Assembly (NCBI GenBank): GCA_026120185.1 | Contig: JANUWF010001719.1 | Location: 868,001-932,000, forward strand | Direction of reading: 5' to 3' | Source: Voacanga thouarsii | Lineage: Eukaryota > Streptophyta > Magnoliopsida > Gentianales > Apocynaceae | Length of the DNA stretch: 64,000 nt | Part shown: positions 24,680 to 35,959 of the stretch, piece by piece | Numbering within the stretch: position 1 is the first letter of the stretch | Layout of the letters: the number at the start of each line of letters is the position of its first letter | The notes under the pieces: model-generated | What the model saw: the letters and a program-made list of their open reading frames with translations, nothing else | Told to the model about the DNA's origin: nothing | The model's database searches: none | Translations under genes and position numbers: made by a program

Positions 24680-25760
24680 ACGCTGTTCGACCAGATAAAT
24701 CCTCAACTTGGATATTTGATTATGGTGTCTAACATCACATGACTAATGATTCATCCATCTTTAAAAATTGCAAAGAATTTTTCTTTTCTATTTATATTGA
24801 AACAGCCAATGGTTCATATATGGAAGTAAATAAGAAGGGTCAATCACTTTATATTCTTTTGCTTCCAAAAACCTTTGTGTCTCTAAAGTCTTTCATGTCT
24901 CAGATCTCTCTGTGAATTTGCTTTCAATTGGTTAACTTACAGATTTAGGTTACCATGTATCCTTTACAAAGTTTGGTTGTGTTGCTCAAGATCCTTACAC
25001 AGGGAAGCAAATTGGGATGGGCTGTAGAGAATGGGGTCTCTATTTTTTGCAATAGCTCTTTTGTCATACTTTAGATACAATAAAATCTTTACTTTTTGCT
25101 CTTACTACAAACTCACGTCTATCTATGTTCTACTTGTGGCATGCTAGATTAGGTCATGTCTCTAGTTCATGTTTGAAGTATATGATATCAAAAGAGCTTT
25201 TGGGTAAGTCACTCATCTTGATATCTCCGATTGTAAATGTTGCAAATTTAGTAAATTCACAACACTTCCTTTTGATAAAAGTAAACATATCTCTCATGCT
25301 CCATTTGACCTTGTACATTCTGATGTCTGGGGTCCTGCTTCTGTTACTTCAAAAGGAGGATTCTCATACTATGTCACATTCATTAATGATTATACTAGAT
25401 ATTGTTGGATATTTCTCATGCGTAAAAAATCTAATTTCTATAGTGTCTATTGCAATTTTACTGTTATGGTTCAAACTCAATCTCAATCCAAAATCAAAGT
25501 CTTTCGTGATGATCAGGGAGGTGAATATAAGTCAACCGTCTTCCTAGATTTTCTTACTTCACGAGGAACTATCTTGCAATATACTTGTACTGATACACCT
25601 CAACAAAATGGAAAAGCTGAAAGAAAGCACAAACATATCTTTGAAACAACGAGATCTCTTTTCTTATCTTCTTATGTTCCCAGTTCATTTTGGGGAGAAG
25701 CATCTTGACTTATGTCTATTTGATCAATGGAATTCCCACATCTTTAAATGGTGGATTTTT
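24680..25760 (+). pseudogene. copia protease and integrase fragments
   Basis: Protease is visible at about 24695-24750 as STWIFDYGV, a stop, then HHMTND. The active-site DSG is DYG and the next codon run is interrupted. The pre-integrase zinc region begins at 25125 (FYLWHARLGHVSSSCLKYM). After a frameshift the integrase core follows, with DVWGP, a second Asp in FRDDQGGEYKSTVFLDF and the Glu in TPQQNGKAERKHKHIFE. The D,D and E positions of the integrase triad are therefore recognisable but spread over two frames. The product would integrate the cDNA. Confidence 0.75.
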
Positions 25761-26379
25761 TTCATATGAAAAATTATTTGGAGTTCAACCTAATTATTAT
25801 GAGTTCAAAGTCTTTGGATGTGCCTGCTTCCTAAAGTTGAAAGAAATAAGTTAACTGCAAAATTTGCATTTTGTGTATTTTTGGGGTATAGGATTGAACA
25901 AAAAAGGTATAGGTGTTATGATCCTATTGCTTCAAAGTACTCATCTCTAGAAATGTTACCTTTCTTGAATATATTCCTTATTATTGTCTTCCATCCTCTT
26001 CAACTAATCTCACAAAAGAAACTGTACATTCTCTTGATCCTTTTACTGAAGTTGACTCATTGTATTCTGACAATAATTCCTCATCTCCAATTCTTTTGAA
26101 TGAAATTTGCTTTGTGGAAAATGCACAAGATGACTCTTATGCTGCTCTAGAAAATGATGTAGTTTCTGAAAGTTCTTCCTCAGATATGACCCCCTCCCCA
26201 ACGGAGTTCACTGCCATTCCCAATGTCACTGACATACAACCATCTCCACCTCATTCAAGGTATCCATCTTGTACTAGACATCCTCCTTCTTAGATCAAAG
26301 ATTAAAAAACAAAATTTTCTTCTTCATACGCTTCATTTTTTACTTCTATTCATTTTCTATATGAGCCATTGAATTATAA

Positions 26380-27902
26380 AGAGGCAGCCTGTGATCTAAA
26401 TTGACAACAAGTTATGTGTGAAGAATTTCACTCTCTTCAGAAAACTCACACTTGGGATATTATTGAGCTTCCCAAAGGAAAAGTACTAATTGGGTGTAAA
26501 TAGGTGTACAAAGTTAAAATAAAAGCTGATGGATCTCTTGAAAGATACAAGGCTCGATTGGTTGCAAAAAAATATGCACAGGAATATGGACTTAATTATG
26601 AAGAAAATTTTGCTTCTGTAGCTAAAAATGACTTATGTACGCACTTTAATTTCTATTGCAGCCAAAAGAAGGTGGAACATGTTTCAGATGGATGTAAAGA
26701 ATTCTTTCTTAAATAGGGAGTTACAGGAAGAAGTTTATCTAAGACCTCCCCTTGGTTATCTTGCTCCTCCAGGTCATGTTTGCCGTTTAAGGCGTGCTCT
26801 GTATGGTCTTAAACAAGCGCCTTGCTCTTGGTTTGAAAAGTTTTATCACATAATGAAGCATGTTGGTTTCTCTAATAGTGTTTTTGACCCAGCTTTGTTC
26901 TATTCCAATTCTCCACGTGGTAGAATCTTATTGCTACTTTATGTTGATGATATGATTATCACAGGGGATGATGACCAAGGTATTTTAGAATTAAAAAGGC
27001 ATCTTTATGAACAGTTTGAGATGAAGGATTTGGGATATTTACTTTTTTTTTTTTGGGCATTGAAGTGGCATACTCTAAAGAGGGTTATTTTCTATCTCAA
27101 TCCAAAAACAGTAGTAAAGTGATCTTTAGAGCTAGACCAACTGACAATAGACGTATTGATACTCCTCTTGAGTTAAATGTGAAATTCAAACCTACTGATG
27201 GAATGCCTCTTGTTGATTCTACCTTATATCGCTAGATTGTTGGGTGTCTTGTTTATCTTAGTATGACTCACCCTGATATTACTTACATTGTTTATATTGT
27301 TAGCCAATTTGTTGCAGCCCCTCGTACCGTGCACTAGGCAATTGTAGTTCAGATCCTCAGATACTTGCGTGTCACTCTATTTCATAGAATATTTCTATCT
27401 TCCTCTCTTTCTATGGAACTTAAAGCTTTTTCTGATTCCGATTGGGCAGGATATGTTACATCTAGGAAGTCTACTACAGACTTTTGCATATTTTTTGTCT
27501 TATTTCTTGGAAGAGTAAGAAAGAACCTGTAGTCTCACGTTCTAGTTTTGAAGCTAAATATAGAGCTATGGTTGATACTGTAGTAGAAGTTATTTAGCTC
27601 TGCTGGTTGCTAACAAACATGGGTGTTGTTTCATCTTCTCCTACCTCCTTATTTTGTGACAACTAGAGTGCAATCCTAATTGTACAGAATTTTGTTTTCC
27701 ATGAGAGGACAAAACATATAAAAATTGATTATCACTTTGTTCGACACCATTTCCAAAATGGAACTATCTCACTTCCTTATACTCCATCTCATCTTCAACT
27801 TGCTAACTTCTTTACCAAATCCCACACTATTTCTCATTTTAAGTCATTTCTTAGCAAACTCTCAATGTTTTCCTTCACCGATTGTGAGTTTGAGGGAGGG
27901 TG
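26380..27902 (+). pseudogene. copia reverse transcriptase and RNase H
   Basis: RT begins near 26440 with an IIELPKGKVLIGCK-like motif (stop where Trp is expected), then VKIKADGSLERYKARLVAKK. After a shift it reads FQMDVKNSFLNRELQEEVYL, ALYGLKQAPCSWFEKFYHIM and the palm motif LLLLYVDDMIITGDDDQG (YVDDM at 26940-26954). RNase H follows from 27400 (ELKAFSDSDWAGYVTSRKST; later RTKHIKIDYHFVRHH) to a TGA at 27901-27903 that overlaps the candidate LTR start. The catalytic YVDD is intact, but stops at 26501, 27233, 27338 and 27596 break the chain. Confidence 0.85.
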
Positions 27903-28156
27903 ATAGAAAATGTAGAAAAAGTAATTTTGTTATTTTGTATAACTTAGAGGATAGCATAGTCTTTTTACATGTACAGCTATTTCCCACTTTATACATAGTG
28001 TATGTATTACTGTGAAAACATCAGATGAATATAAAAAAAAAAAGCTTTTTTTCGCAAAAGAATGGAAGCCCTCTGTTTTTGTTTACTTCTTGATTTTCTT
28101 GCGTATGGTAGCTCTTTGTTCTTGTTTATTTCTTGATCTTCTCACACAAAGTTTAC
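27889..28156 (+). repeat. Candidate copia polypurine tract and 3' LTR
   Basis: TTTGAGGGAGGG (27889-27900) is a good polypurine tract directly after the RNase H stop codon. The following block starts TGATAGAAAATG and may end at ...AGTTTACA (28156), giving an LTR of about 256 bp. Only a dozen similar bases occur near 10791, so the paired LTR is not confirmed and the right end is a guess. Confidence 0.4.
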
Positions 28157-28533
28157 AATTTTGCCATTAAAAAAAATACCCTTTTTTTTAATAACAAATA
28201 GTGGGAATTGGCTACTCAAACGGCTTGTTCCTTCCTTCTAGCATATCAAAATTTACTCAAATTCACCGATATTTTAAGAGGGACCGAAAAATCCTAAATT
28301 TACCCTCAAAACCTAAACTAATGACAGCCCAGAGAGATGTTGCCTTGAAGATGACTAAGACTGGATGTGCTAATGGGCTAAATAATGTAGCCAAGAAGTT
28401 TCACTAGAGAAGAAGTAAATCGCCAGTCAAATTTTTGGTAGAAAGGAAATTGCAGCAACAGAGAAAAGGGAGCAACGCTTAGAGAAGATGCATTCCAAAA
28501 ATACATTCTAAGTTAAGACGCATTTCATAAATG
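28157..28533. other. Short stretch with an unassigned ORF
   Basis: It contains an open frame at 28201-28407 on the plus strand (68 codons) with no recognised family, and otherwise AT-rich sequence. The ORF's lack of homologous motifs and its place between repeats suggest chance. Confidence 0.3.
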
Positions 28534-29043
28534 TGTCGAGACCATTTGAATAGTTCCTTTATTACTTGAGCTAGATGATTCGGGATGGTGAATCTAAACG
28601 GATATAAATTGGGCTATTTTTATTTTTTTTTAAAAACCTTTCTCTCTAAAGCCAATTGAGATGCTTCTGCCAATTTTCATATACAGGAAAAGCTTTGATT
28701 CCATTTTTGTCGAGACTATTTGAAGAGTTCCTTTATCACTTGAGTTAGATGAATCGGACAGTGAATCCAGACGAGTATCAATTGGGCCATTTTTATCAAA
28801 AAACCTTTCTTTCTAAAGCCAATTGTGATGCTTCTGCCAATTCTCATATGCTGGAAAAGCTATGATTCTATTTTTGTCGAGACGATTTGAAGAGTTCCTT
28901 TATCACTTGAGTTAGATGAATCCAGACAATGAATCTAGATGGGTATAAATTCGTCCATTTTTATATATATAAAAAAAACTTTCTTTCTAAAGACAATTGA
29001 GATGCTTCTGCCAATTCTCATATGCAAGAAAAGCTATGATTCC
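28534..29043 (+). repeat. Three tandem copies of a ~170-bp repeat
   Basis: Copies begin TGTCGAGAC at 28534, 28709 and 28875. Each contains a TTTGAAGAGTTCCTTTATCA-like run, a GAATC-rich middle, TTTCTTTCTAAAGCCAATTG-like sequence and TGCTTCTGCCAATTCTCATA. Spacing is 175 and 166 bp. The third copy decays into A-rich sequence at about 29043. No coding potential is evident. Confidence 0.8.
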
Positions 29044-29127
29044 TTTTTTACAAAAAAATCGTACCCATATGACAAATATATATATCTTATAAAAAAATCA
29101 TATCTTGTAACATATATCAAGGAAACG

Positions 29128-29134
<7 letters not shown>

Positions 29135-29168
<34 letters not shown>
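29135..29168. repeat. (AT)n microsatellite
   Basis: A pure AT dinucleotide run of about 17 units, just upstream of a tRNA gene's A-rich flank. Likely length-polymorphic. Confidence 0.9.
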
Positions 29169-29170
<2 letters not shown>

Positions 29171-29305
29171 CAAAAAAAATCGTACAAATGTAACTCAAAG
29201 GAGGAAAAGCTATGATTCCATTCTTACAAAAAAGTTGAAATATATTAACTCATATAAGGAAAAATTGAAATATATTACCAAAAAAATAAAAAATATATAT
29301 TTTAA

Positions 29306-29329
29306 CGCTAGAAGGAGGGCTTGAACCTC

Positions 29330-29362
<33 letters not shown>

Positions 29363-29379
29363 AACTGAGCTATTCCAGC
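29306..29379 (-). tRNA. trnN-GUU (nuclear): tRNA-Asn (GTT)
   Basis: The minus strand reads GCTGGAATAGCTCAGTTGG as acceptor arm and D-arm. An anticodon stem-loop with CTGTTAACC (anticodon GTT) follows, then a T-arm with GGAGGTTCAAGCCCTCC, and the 3' acceptor strand pairs with the 5' end. The discriminator base is G. Length is 74 nt with no intron. Internal A and B boxes match the pol III consensus, and T runs follow the 3' end on the minus strand at about 29293-29281, which can serve as terminator. All stems appear intact, so the gene is probably functional and supplies Asn-tRNA for cytosolic translation. Confidence 0.95.
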
Positions 29380-29529
29380 TCTTTGAACTATACCTATATA
29401 TCTTATCAATACTAGCATTTTAAACCAGCACAATCGCTCTAATTTCACACATTTCTGTAGAAAATTGCAAATTATCTTTGACAAACCGATGAATGTATCA
29501 GGAAAACAGACATTTTCTTAAAAGAAAAG

Positions 29530-30033
29530 ATGAAAGTAGAAAACGCTACTGCTTCCTTGTCTTCATCATCGCCGATGGCCACCATCTCCATCGTCTTCAT
29601 CCAAATGATGGAGGCAATTGTCGCCTCCTTCTCTCTTCCTAATCGACGGCTACCACCTCCATCTTCTTCAACAATTTCATTTTCCCCACTGCGTTACGGC
29701 CATTGCCTCCTTGTCTTCATCATCACTAGTGGCGCTACCTCCATCCTCTTCATCCAAACGATAGAAGCAATCGTCCTTCCTGACCTTTCCACCAACTCCT
29801 CTCCTTCTCCAAATCAGCTAGGTTGCCTCCATCTCCCTGCCCATGCCATTGAAACCCCTTTCTTTTTCCTCTCCCAACCTCACCCCATCAACTCGCTTCA
29901 CTCCTCCCTTTCTCTTCCAGCCAACTCCTCCCTTTATTCAAATCAAATTGGTTGTCATCTCATCTCTCTCTCTTCCTTTTACCCCCTCTTAAATTTGCTT
30001 CCTTCTCCCCAACTTTTCTCACTCCATCTCTGA
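29530..30033 (+). CDS. Low-complexity Ser/Pro/Leu ORF, doubtful
   Basis: An open frame of 167 codons starts MKVENATASLSSSSPMATIS. It is rich in Ser, Pro, Leu and Phe because the DNA is C/T-rich. An internal DNA repeat (CTTCATCCAAA(C/T)GAT(G/A)GA.GCAAT, at about 29597 and 29747) makes the protein repeat itself. It lacks a recognisable domain, and downstream it runs into a C/T-rich tract and a T run at 30107-30119. This could be the C/T-rich leader of a transposon or a lost gene. I consider a real protein unlikely. Confidence 0.15.
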   Translation: MKVENATASLSSSSPMATISIVFIQMMEAIVASFSLPNRRLPPPSSSTISFSPLRYGHCLLVFIITSGATSILFIQTIEAIVLPDLSTNSSPSPNQLGCLHLPAHAIETPFFFLSQPHPINSLHSSLSLPANSSLYSNQIGCHLISLSSFYPLLNLLPSPQLFSLHL

Positions 30034-30682
30034 AACCCATCCCTTACTGTCACTACACTGCTGCTCTGGTCGCTGCAGCTATAACCCCTCTCCAAACTCT
30101 CCTCTTTTTTTTTTTTTTTACTCTCTCTCTCTAGAAGACTGTCACCCCTTCTGTATGAGAGGAGTTGCAGGGTGGAAAGAATAGCGAAGGAAGAAGAGAT
30201 CGAAAAACAAATAATTATTATTATACTGTATATTTTAAAAATTAATATAAAATTACTTTAAATAATTTTAAAAATATCATATGCACATCAGCAAATAAAA
30301 TTGACTGTCAAAAGCTAAATTGATAATTATTTGACACTTCAGAGATAAAACTTAAATTTTTAAATATTTTGAGAATCATTGAAATTATTTTTTTGTAATA
30401 ATAATAAAACTGATGATATTGCGAGAGCAATTATCCCCATGTCAGAGCAATTTTTGTATAATTGACTTTTTTATCTTGATTCAATAAATTATTTTCCTTA
30501 TTAAATATTAAATTCTTTCGCTCTCATCGATAATTCTACTTACCAAAATAAAATAAAAAAATCTAACATTTAATATGATAAACTTTATTTCTCCTTCGTC
30601 TTTTCATCTACCGGTAGGGATGAAAAGAGGTCAGGCTCTTAAGAGGAGTCTACGGCTTGACTTGGCATAGGTTTATTTAGTA
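30034..30682. other. AT-rich stretch, no gene seen
   Basis: A T run (30107-30119) and CT-rich sequence are followed by AT-rich DNA. No ORF with protein character and no terminal repeats were found. Confidence 0.4.
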
Positions 30683-31004
30683 CTTCCTTATCTATGTCCT
30701 TATTTATATGTGACAATTGAAAATTTTTAATATTTTTTTTATCTGTCATATTAAAAAAATTTAGGTGTTATTAATGTTAATTTTACTACTATACCCCAAT
30801 ATTAAATAGTTTTGAAAAATGAAAGTGTAATAATTTTAGAAAGAGAGTTGAGTAAACAAAACAAGAAAATATTTGTGGAGAATATTAAATTCAAAAGTAC
30901 TTTTAGAATGTATAAAGAAAGTTGTATGAATTTAATATACTAACTAATTTTTCTTAAATTGTGTGAAGTAATTAATCGTGACAGATAAATAGATATGGAG
31001 GGAG
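30683..31004. mobile_element. Stowaway-like MITE
   Basis: The left end CTTCCTTATCTATGTCC and the right end (reverse complement CTCCCTCCATATCTATTTA) are imperfect inverted repeats of the CTCCCTCCGTCC Stowaway class. They continue inward with TTATTTATATGTGAC against TATTTATCTGTCAC. TA dinucleotides flank both ends (30681-30682 and 31005-31006). It is about 322 bp, AT-rich and non-coding. Mobilisation would depend on a Tc1/mariner transposase elsewhere. Confidence 0.65.
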
Positions 31005-31475
31005 TAAATGAGATAGGCTTGTGCCTTAAATTAGTTAAAAATGTTGAACTTGATTGATAAAAGTCTAACATGAAACTTATCAGGTCTGACTTATTTACAT
31101 ATTATATATTATATAATTATTACATATTAATAATGATATATAATATTATATGTATTTTATATAATACTTATATTGTACATATAAAATATAATTTATATAA
31201 AATTTATTAACTTTAATATATAACATTTTATTAATTTTTTATAAATGTTAAATATAAAAATTAACATTAACTAGTCTAAACTAAATTGAGATAAAAAAAA
31301 GAGAAATTATATGTTAACAAGCTTCTAAGTAAGCTTTTAAACATGTCAAGCTTTTATGTATGCCAGATTTGAGTCTAAAAAAAGGCCTTATGTTGACTAA
31401 TAGACCAGATTCAATCCTTAAACTTATAATGCAAGCTTAAACCTACTTAATCAAAATATAGATCTATTTCCATCC

Positions 31476-31690
31476 TGCCCCCGGGGCATAGGCCAGTTGG
31501 CAAGGCCTGAGGTGATGAGTTCTGTAATGGGGCTGGCCACAGAACGCGGGTTCGATTCCCACCTTGGAGTCTGCTCGTAGGTCCTCTCCCTCGAGCACCT
31601 ACCGCTGGTGCACATCCCGATTTACATCCCACCCGGTCGTGGGGCCTCGACGCTCGGGTGGGGGAGGTTCGCCTTCGGGACTTCCTCCTT
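31476..31690 (+). mobile_element. tRNA-derived SINE
   Basis: A GC-rich block of about 215 bp sits in AT-rich DNA. It has a pol III A box (ATAGGCCAGTTGG near 31488) and B box (GGTTCGATTCC near 31549), the spacing expected of a tRNA-derived head. It is flanked by direct repeats AGATCTATTTCCATCC at 31460-31475 and 31697-31712. The identity extends upstream to TTAATCAAA with a small indel, so the target duplication is around 24-28 bp. Long variable duplications are the hallmark of LINE-mediated SINE insertion. The 3' end is CTTCCTCC rather than poly-A. The SINE family was not determined. Confidence 0.8.
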
Positions 31691-31712
31691 AATCAAAGAT
31701 CTATTTCCATCC

Positions 31713-33105
31713 CTATCTAATGGGTCTCGGTCTATCATTTCCTCTTCTTTCTCACGCCCACTTCTCCTTTCATTATCCACCTAATAATAATAAAAAAAAT
31801 GAGAATGTAAATTAAAACTATACTTAAAAATATCTCAATTAAACCCAATGCTATCACCTATTATGAACTACATGTGTTGTTAAGACAATAAAAACTTTAC
31901 AAACATAACTTCGTAATTTGGAAACATCAGTATTGAATCTTTTGGTCATAACATCAAGGACAAAATATTCTGTCCCGAAAGATATAATCGAGTTGGTCGG
32001 GTAAAGTTACGAGTTCAAATTTTATTGGATATCTATTGACCTTCTTGGTTGAATCGATCAGTCAAAATTTACCTAAATTGATTTACATTTTCATGATTCT
32101 TTACTGATTAGGACCATTAGACGGACTTTATTCAATGTACACAAAAAAAAAAAGAATAATGACTGCGAATTTCTTTCCAACCTACAGAAGGACAAATGAT
32201 TCTTACATCCACTTTCAATTGTTTTCCCCATAGTTAAGCAAAGAATTATTCTCTCTCCCCAATTGGCAATTGCAAAGTGGAAATCAGAAGCAGAATAATT
32301 TTTTTCCATGTTTGGCTGTGGTAACAGCATCTACACGGTTGATTTTCTGATTCATCAAAGCATAATATCAGCATCTACAACTTTAATGCAATTGGCAACT
32401 TTTTCTAGCAAGTCTATTCACATCTTTCCTTTTCAAGTTTGTTAAATATATGTTTGATTCATAATATCGAGTCGAATAGAAGCATTCAAATTACAAATAA
32501 GCACAATTCTAGTGTTACAATACTAAGGTATTTTATCCCCCCCCCCCCTCCCCACCACCAAGAAAAAAATGTTGTTAAAGTTTTTTTAGATTTTATTTGA
32601 TAGTTTAATTAAATATTTAAAATTTTTTAATTAAATATTTATTTAATTAAGTATACTTGACGATGAATAATATTAAATATTTATTTAATTAAGTATATTT
32701 AATCATGTATAATATTAAATATTTAATTAATTTAATATATTTAATAATATTTTTTATTATTACTTAATTGAGTAAAACATATTAATATTCTATTATAAAT
32801 TTTAAGTAAAATAAAAATTACTTAAATTTAAAATCTAAACTTATTAGATAATCATCTAATAATTATTATTAAATTTAAATAGTAATAAAATATAGTATAA
32901 AAATAAATTATAATTAATTCATTCTTTAAATATCAAAAATTAGAATTCAATGTTTAAATATTTAAATATTTGTTTTTAGACTTTAATTTTAACAAACAAA
33001 CCCTTAATCTAGTAAGTGTAATTTTTTTTTAGAAGACAGAAGTTCCCTTAAGTGGAGGACAAATCAACCAAACTGACTAGAGATACATTTACAGGATAAT
33101 GACTG
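31713..33105. other. AT-rich stretch, no gene seen
   Basis: It contains a run of twelve C at 32537-32548. Repeated TTAAATATTTATTTAATTAA-type sequence at 32600-32760 looks like decayed MITE or low-complexity DNA. No protein-like ORF or RNA gene was found. Confidence 0.4.
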
Positions 33106-34200
33106 TTACCATTCTAAAAGGGTTGGTAAACTAAGACCCTTTCGAGATAAAAGGTGGGTAAGTATATACCTATTCCGCCTTACAAAAAGAACAGCAAATG
33201 AATCAAATACAAGAAGCAACTTCCAATAAAAGCAAACTGTATGACCCGTGGAAGAGAGATCAAGCGCACGGGCATTAAGTTTCCTAACCAAGTTAAAGCA
33301 ATCACTCCCCAATAGAACATAGTGATTCATACTTGCAAATTTGATACCATGAACTAGTGATAGAGCCTCAATAAATTCCATCATCAAAAAATGGGGACTC
33401 TAGTAGTCATAGCACAAGTAATAGCACCAAAAGAATTTCTCACAACTAACCCAAATGAAGCAGGCGACTTGGAAAAAGCCCCATCAACATTAGCTTTGAG
33501 TTGGCCTGAAGCTGGAGGCTTCCGATCAGCTAGGATGGAACTCAAAGGAGGAACACTAACACAAACTGACAAATTCTAGAAGTCATCCATTGCCAAACCG
33601 CATCTCACAATCTCATCAACTACAGGAGAAATCTACTCATATTCTTATTCCTTGCACACCACAGGCAACATAAGAAGGCTCCAAAATAAACTACTTCCTT
33701 AGCCGTGAGCTCGGTCACAACGTTAGAAAAAGATTAGCAAAAAACAGTAGCCTCCAAAGATAAAATTTTCACACCAAAAGGAATCGAATTCCAGATATGC
33801 TAGCTAGATGACACTCAAATAATGAGTGGCGATCATAGAGACCAAACCAGAGATTTAAGTTTGGAGTAAGTTATATGAAATAATATATTAAAGGATAATA
33901 GTATAATTTTAAAAAAAATTAGAGAGCAAAAAGTAAAATTTAAAAAAAATTCTACAAAATATTAATTTTTTAAAATAAAATAAAAAATTTTGGAGGCGGG
34001 TCTGTCTCTGGCGATCATTGTCAATGGCAAAACCGCAACGCAAAACATGCAGAACCACATCCAATGCCTCTAGCCAAATTAGACATATTGAGAAGAATAT
34101 TATGGCATGCTCTCCATAGAAAAAGACTGACCTCTATGGGACCTGCAATTCCAAATTCCTTGCCAAAGAGCCCACGTTAGAAGACAATGATAGACAAAAA
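33106..34200 (-). pseudogene. LINE 3' remnant: zf-RVT and RNase H-like domains
   Basis: Read leftward, 34200-34020 gives LFLWRACHNILLNMSNLARG, the zf-RVT signature found after non-LTR reverse transcriptases in plants. After an insertion the frame passes FGAFLCCLWCARNKN (33690-33640). It enters an RNase H-like domain of the RVT_3 type: GQLKANVDGAFSKSPASFGL with the catalytic Asp in NVDGAF, then IEALSLVHGIKFA, LLGSDCFNLVRKLN and FVRRNRYILTHLLSRKGL. Several stops and shifts interrupt it, notably at 33384. The upstream RT and endonuclease are absent, so this is a 3' LINE fragment. A captured RNase H gene is less likely because zf-RVT is present in the right order. Confidence 0.75.
33837..34008. 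mobile_element. 172-bp MITE with 10-bp target duplication
   Basis: This AT-rich insert is bounded by perfect duplications TGGCGATCAT at 33827-33836 and 34009-34018. Its ends AGAGACCAAACC and (reverse complement) GAGACAGACCC are weakly inverted. A 9-11-bp duplication is typical of Mutator-like elements. It splits the LINE remnant between zf-RVT and RNase H, so it inserted after the LINE. Confidence 0.65.
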
Positions 34201-35959
34201 GCAAAAAGTTTCTGACTCACTATAAAAATTTAAGAGATTATTTAATCATAAACATGTAACACTTTTATCACTACTAGAAAAAAAGGTTTTACTAACATAT
34301 TTTTAATGACACTTTTTATAAAGTGTAATAATGTAATAGTTATAATGACACTGGCTTTTTAAGTGTTATTATATTGAATCAATACGACGTAGTTTTATTA
34401 GGTAATATACTGTTATGACACAATTTTGTGTCAAGAAAAAAAATTACATTTTTCCTAACACTTTAGCATCCTCAGGCGCGCATAACACTTTGACAAAAAA
34501 AAAAAAAATTGCGCGTCGTTGGAGGGAAGGAAAAAAACGAGGGTTGTGCTTCAAGAAGGCGCCGAGAGCAACAACAATGGCGGGCAGTGAAGGGATTAGG
34601 ATTTTTCCTTCAAATCAGTGAGTGAAATCGGACGAAATAGAGCTTGATTCGCAGCTTCTTCAGCCCAAACTCCTCTGCGCGAGTCACAGCATCTTCTCTG
34701 CACAACCGATTGAAGTGGTCCTCTGCGCGAGCGACTGTGTGAAGCGGTATCGGCATTGCAGAGGGGCGTTATTGAGCTGCGGTCTGTACGCCGCTCTTTA
34801 GATTGGTAAGTATTCTTCGGTCAATTTGGATTCTGTACGCCTCTGCTTTTTTGTTAAAACCTAACCTCAGCAAATTTCTCACTCTGTGAGTTCTCTATCT
34901 CCGTATGTATGTGTAGTTGAGTTGACGTATTTATAGGTTGATGTTGCAATTGGGTTATTACGAATATCCGATGTCTGAATTGTTTAGTCTGAAGGGGAGT
35001 TTCAGAGCTCCGATGTGGTTATGAATTTTTATCTTTTAGGAATTTAGAAGTAATTCTTCTCGAGGCGAATTTTTTATTTAAAAAAAAGATTCTGCTAGAT
35101 GCAGGTTAAAATGGCGTTTGTGGATCTTGGTCTTTCGGGTGTAAGGCAAGGATGTGGGTCGGTTGATTTTAATTTTAATTCTGTATTAATTTTGTGTGTG
35201 CTATGTTTTGGGTTGTCACTCTTTTTTCGCTTGCTACAATAAAAAATGTGTCTTTTTGCAGTTTATTGTTTATTTGAATTGTGAGAGATTTTGTAGCTGA
35301 ATTCTTGCAACTTGAAATAGTTCCCTAGCGAATGGTGAGTTGCTTGTAGTTGTGTGGAAACTATAGTTTTGTAGAAGCTGATAATGAGACACCTATATTT
35401 CTAAAGGATTAAAGTTCTTTTCTTTAGTACTCTTTGATTATTCTTTGGGGGCTTTTTTTGAATCCTTGCTGTTGTGTTCTGGAGTGCTGGAAATGGTGCT
35501 TCAAAAGAATTTTGTCTTGTTTTCAACTTTCTATTCACTGCTAGATTTTCTGTTCTAGAGTTCTTTAACCCTTCCATATTAATAGTGATGATGACTTATG
35601 CAAATCCCATTTTTGAAATCAGTTTGTTCACAGTTTGTGGTATGTAATTGGTTGTTAAATGGCTCTAGTTTTTTTCTCTTCTTTTGGTTGCAAAAATTGC
35701 ATGTTCAATTTAGACTTTGGTCAATATTTTGGAGTCCTTACTTCAGGCATTTTAGCCACTAGTTTGGTTATCTCAGTTAGAAGCTGTTCTTCTCTATTCT
35801 TAAGTTTTTTATTCAGATTTGGTTGTTGTTTGTGCAGTTATGGGAATGATAGAAAAGCTTTTCTATCTTCCGTTTCGCTTTGTTGCAGGACTTGACCCTC
35901 AACCTCTTGTACAACATGGGCAGCGGTAATGAGTCCTCGCTCAAATTTTTGTATAAGAA

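Larger units (their letters stand above)
11232..28156 (+). mobile_element. Ty1/copia retrotransposon, split by a nested gypsy element
   Basis: Coding parts at 11262-11778 (gag N-terminal half) and 24155-27900 (rest of gag, protease, integrase, reverse transcriptase, RNase H) belong to one copia element interrupted by the 12.4-kb insert at 11779-24149. The junction is precise: reading across the insert, with one copy of the 5-bp target duplication removed, joins RPKF to EPVRS in frame. The polymerase part ends at a purine-rich tract TTTGAGGGAGGG (27889-27900), followed by a TG-initial candidate 3' LTR. The 5' LTR and primer site were not found. Many stops and shifts make it inactive. Confidence 0.85.

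Noticed and set aside
28534..29043. Possible CRISPR array
   Set aside because: The repeats are about 170 bp in direct tandem without unique spacers, in a plant genome.
32537..32548. C run (and G run at 53839-53850 in deacetylase intron 7) as G-quadruplex
   Set aside because: They are single homopolymer runs without the spaced G tracts needed for a designed quadruplex. They are also frequent sequencing-error sites.
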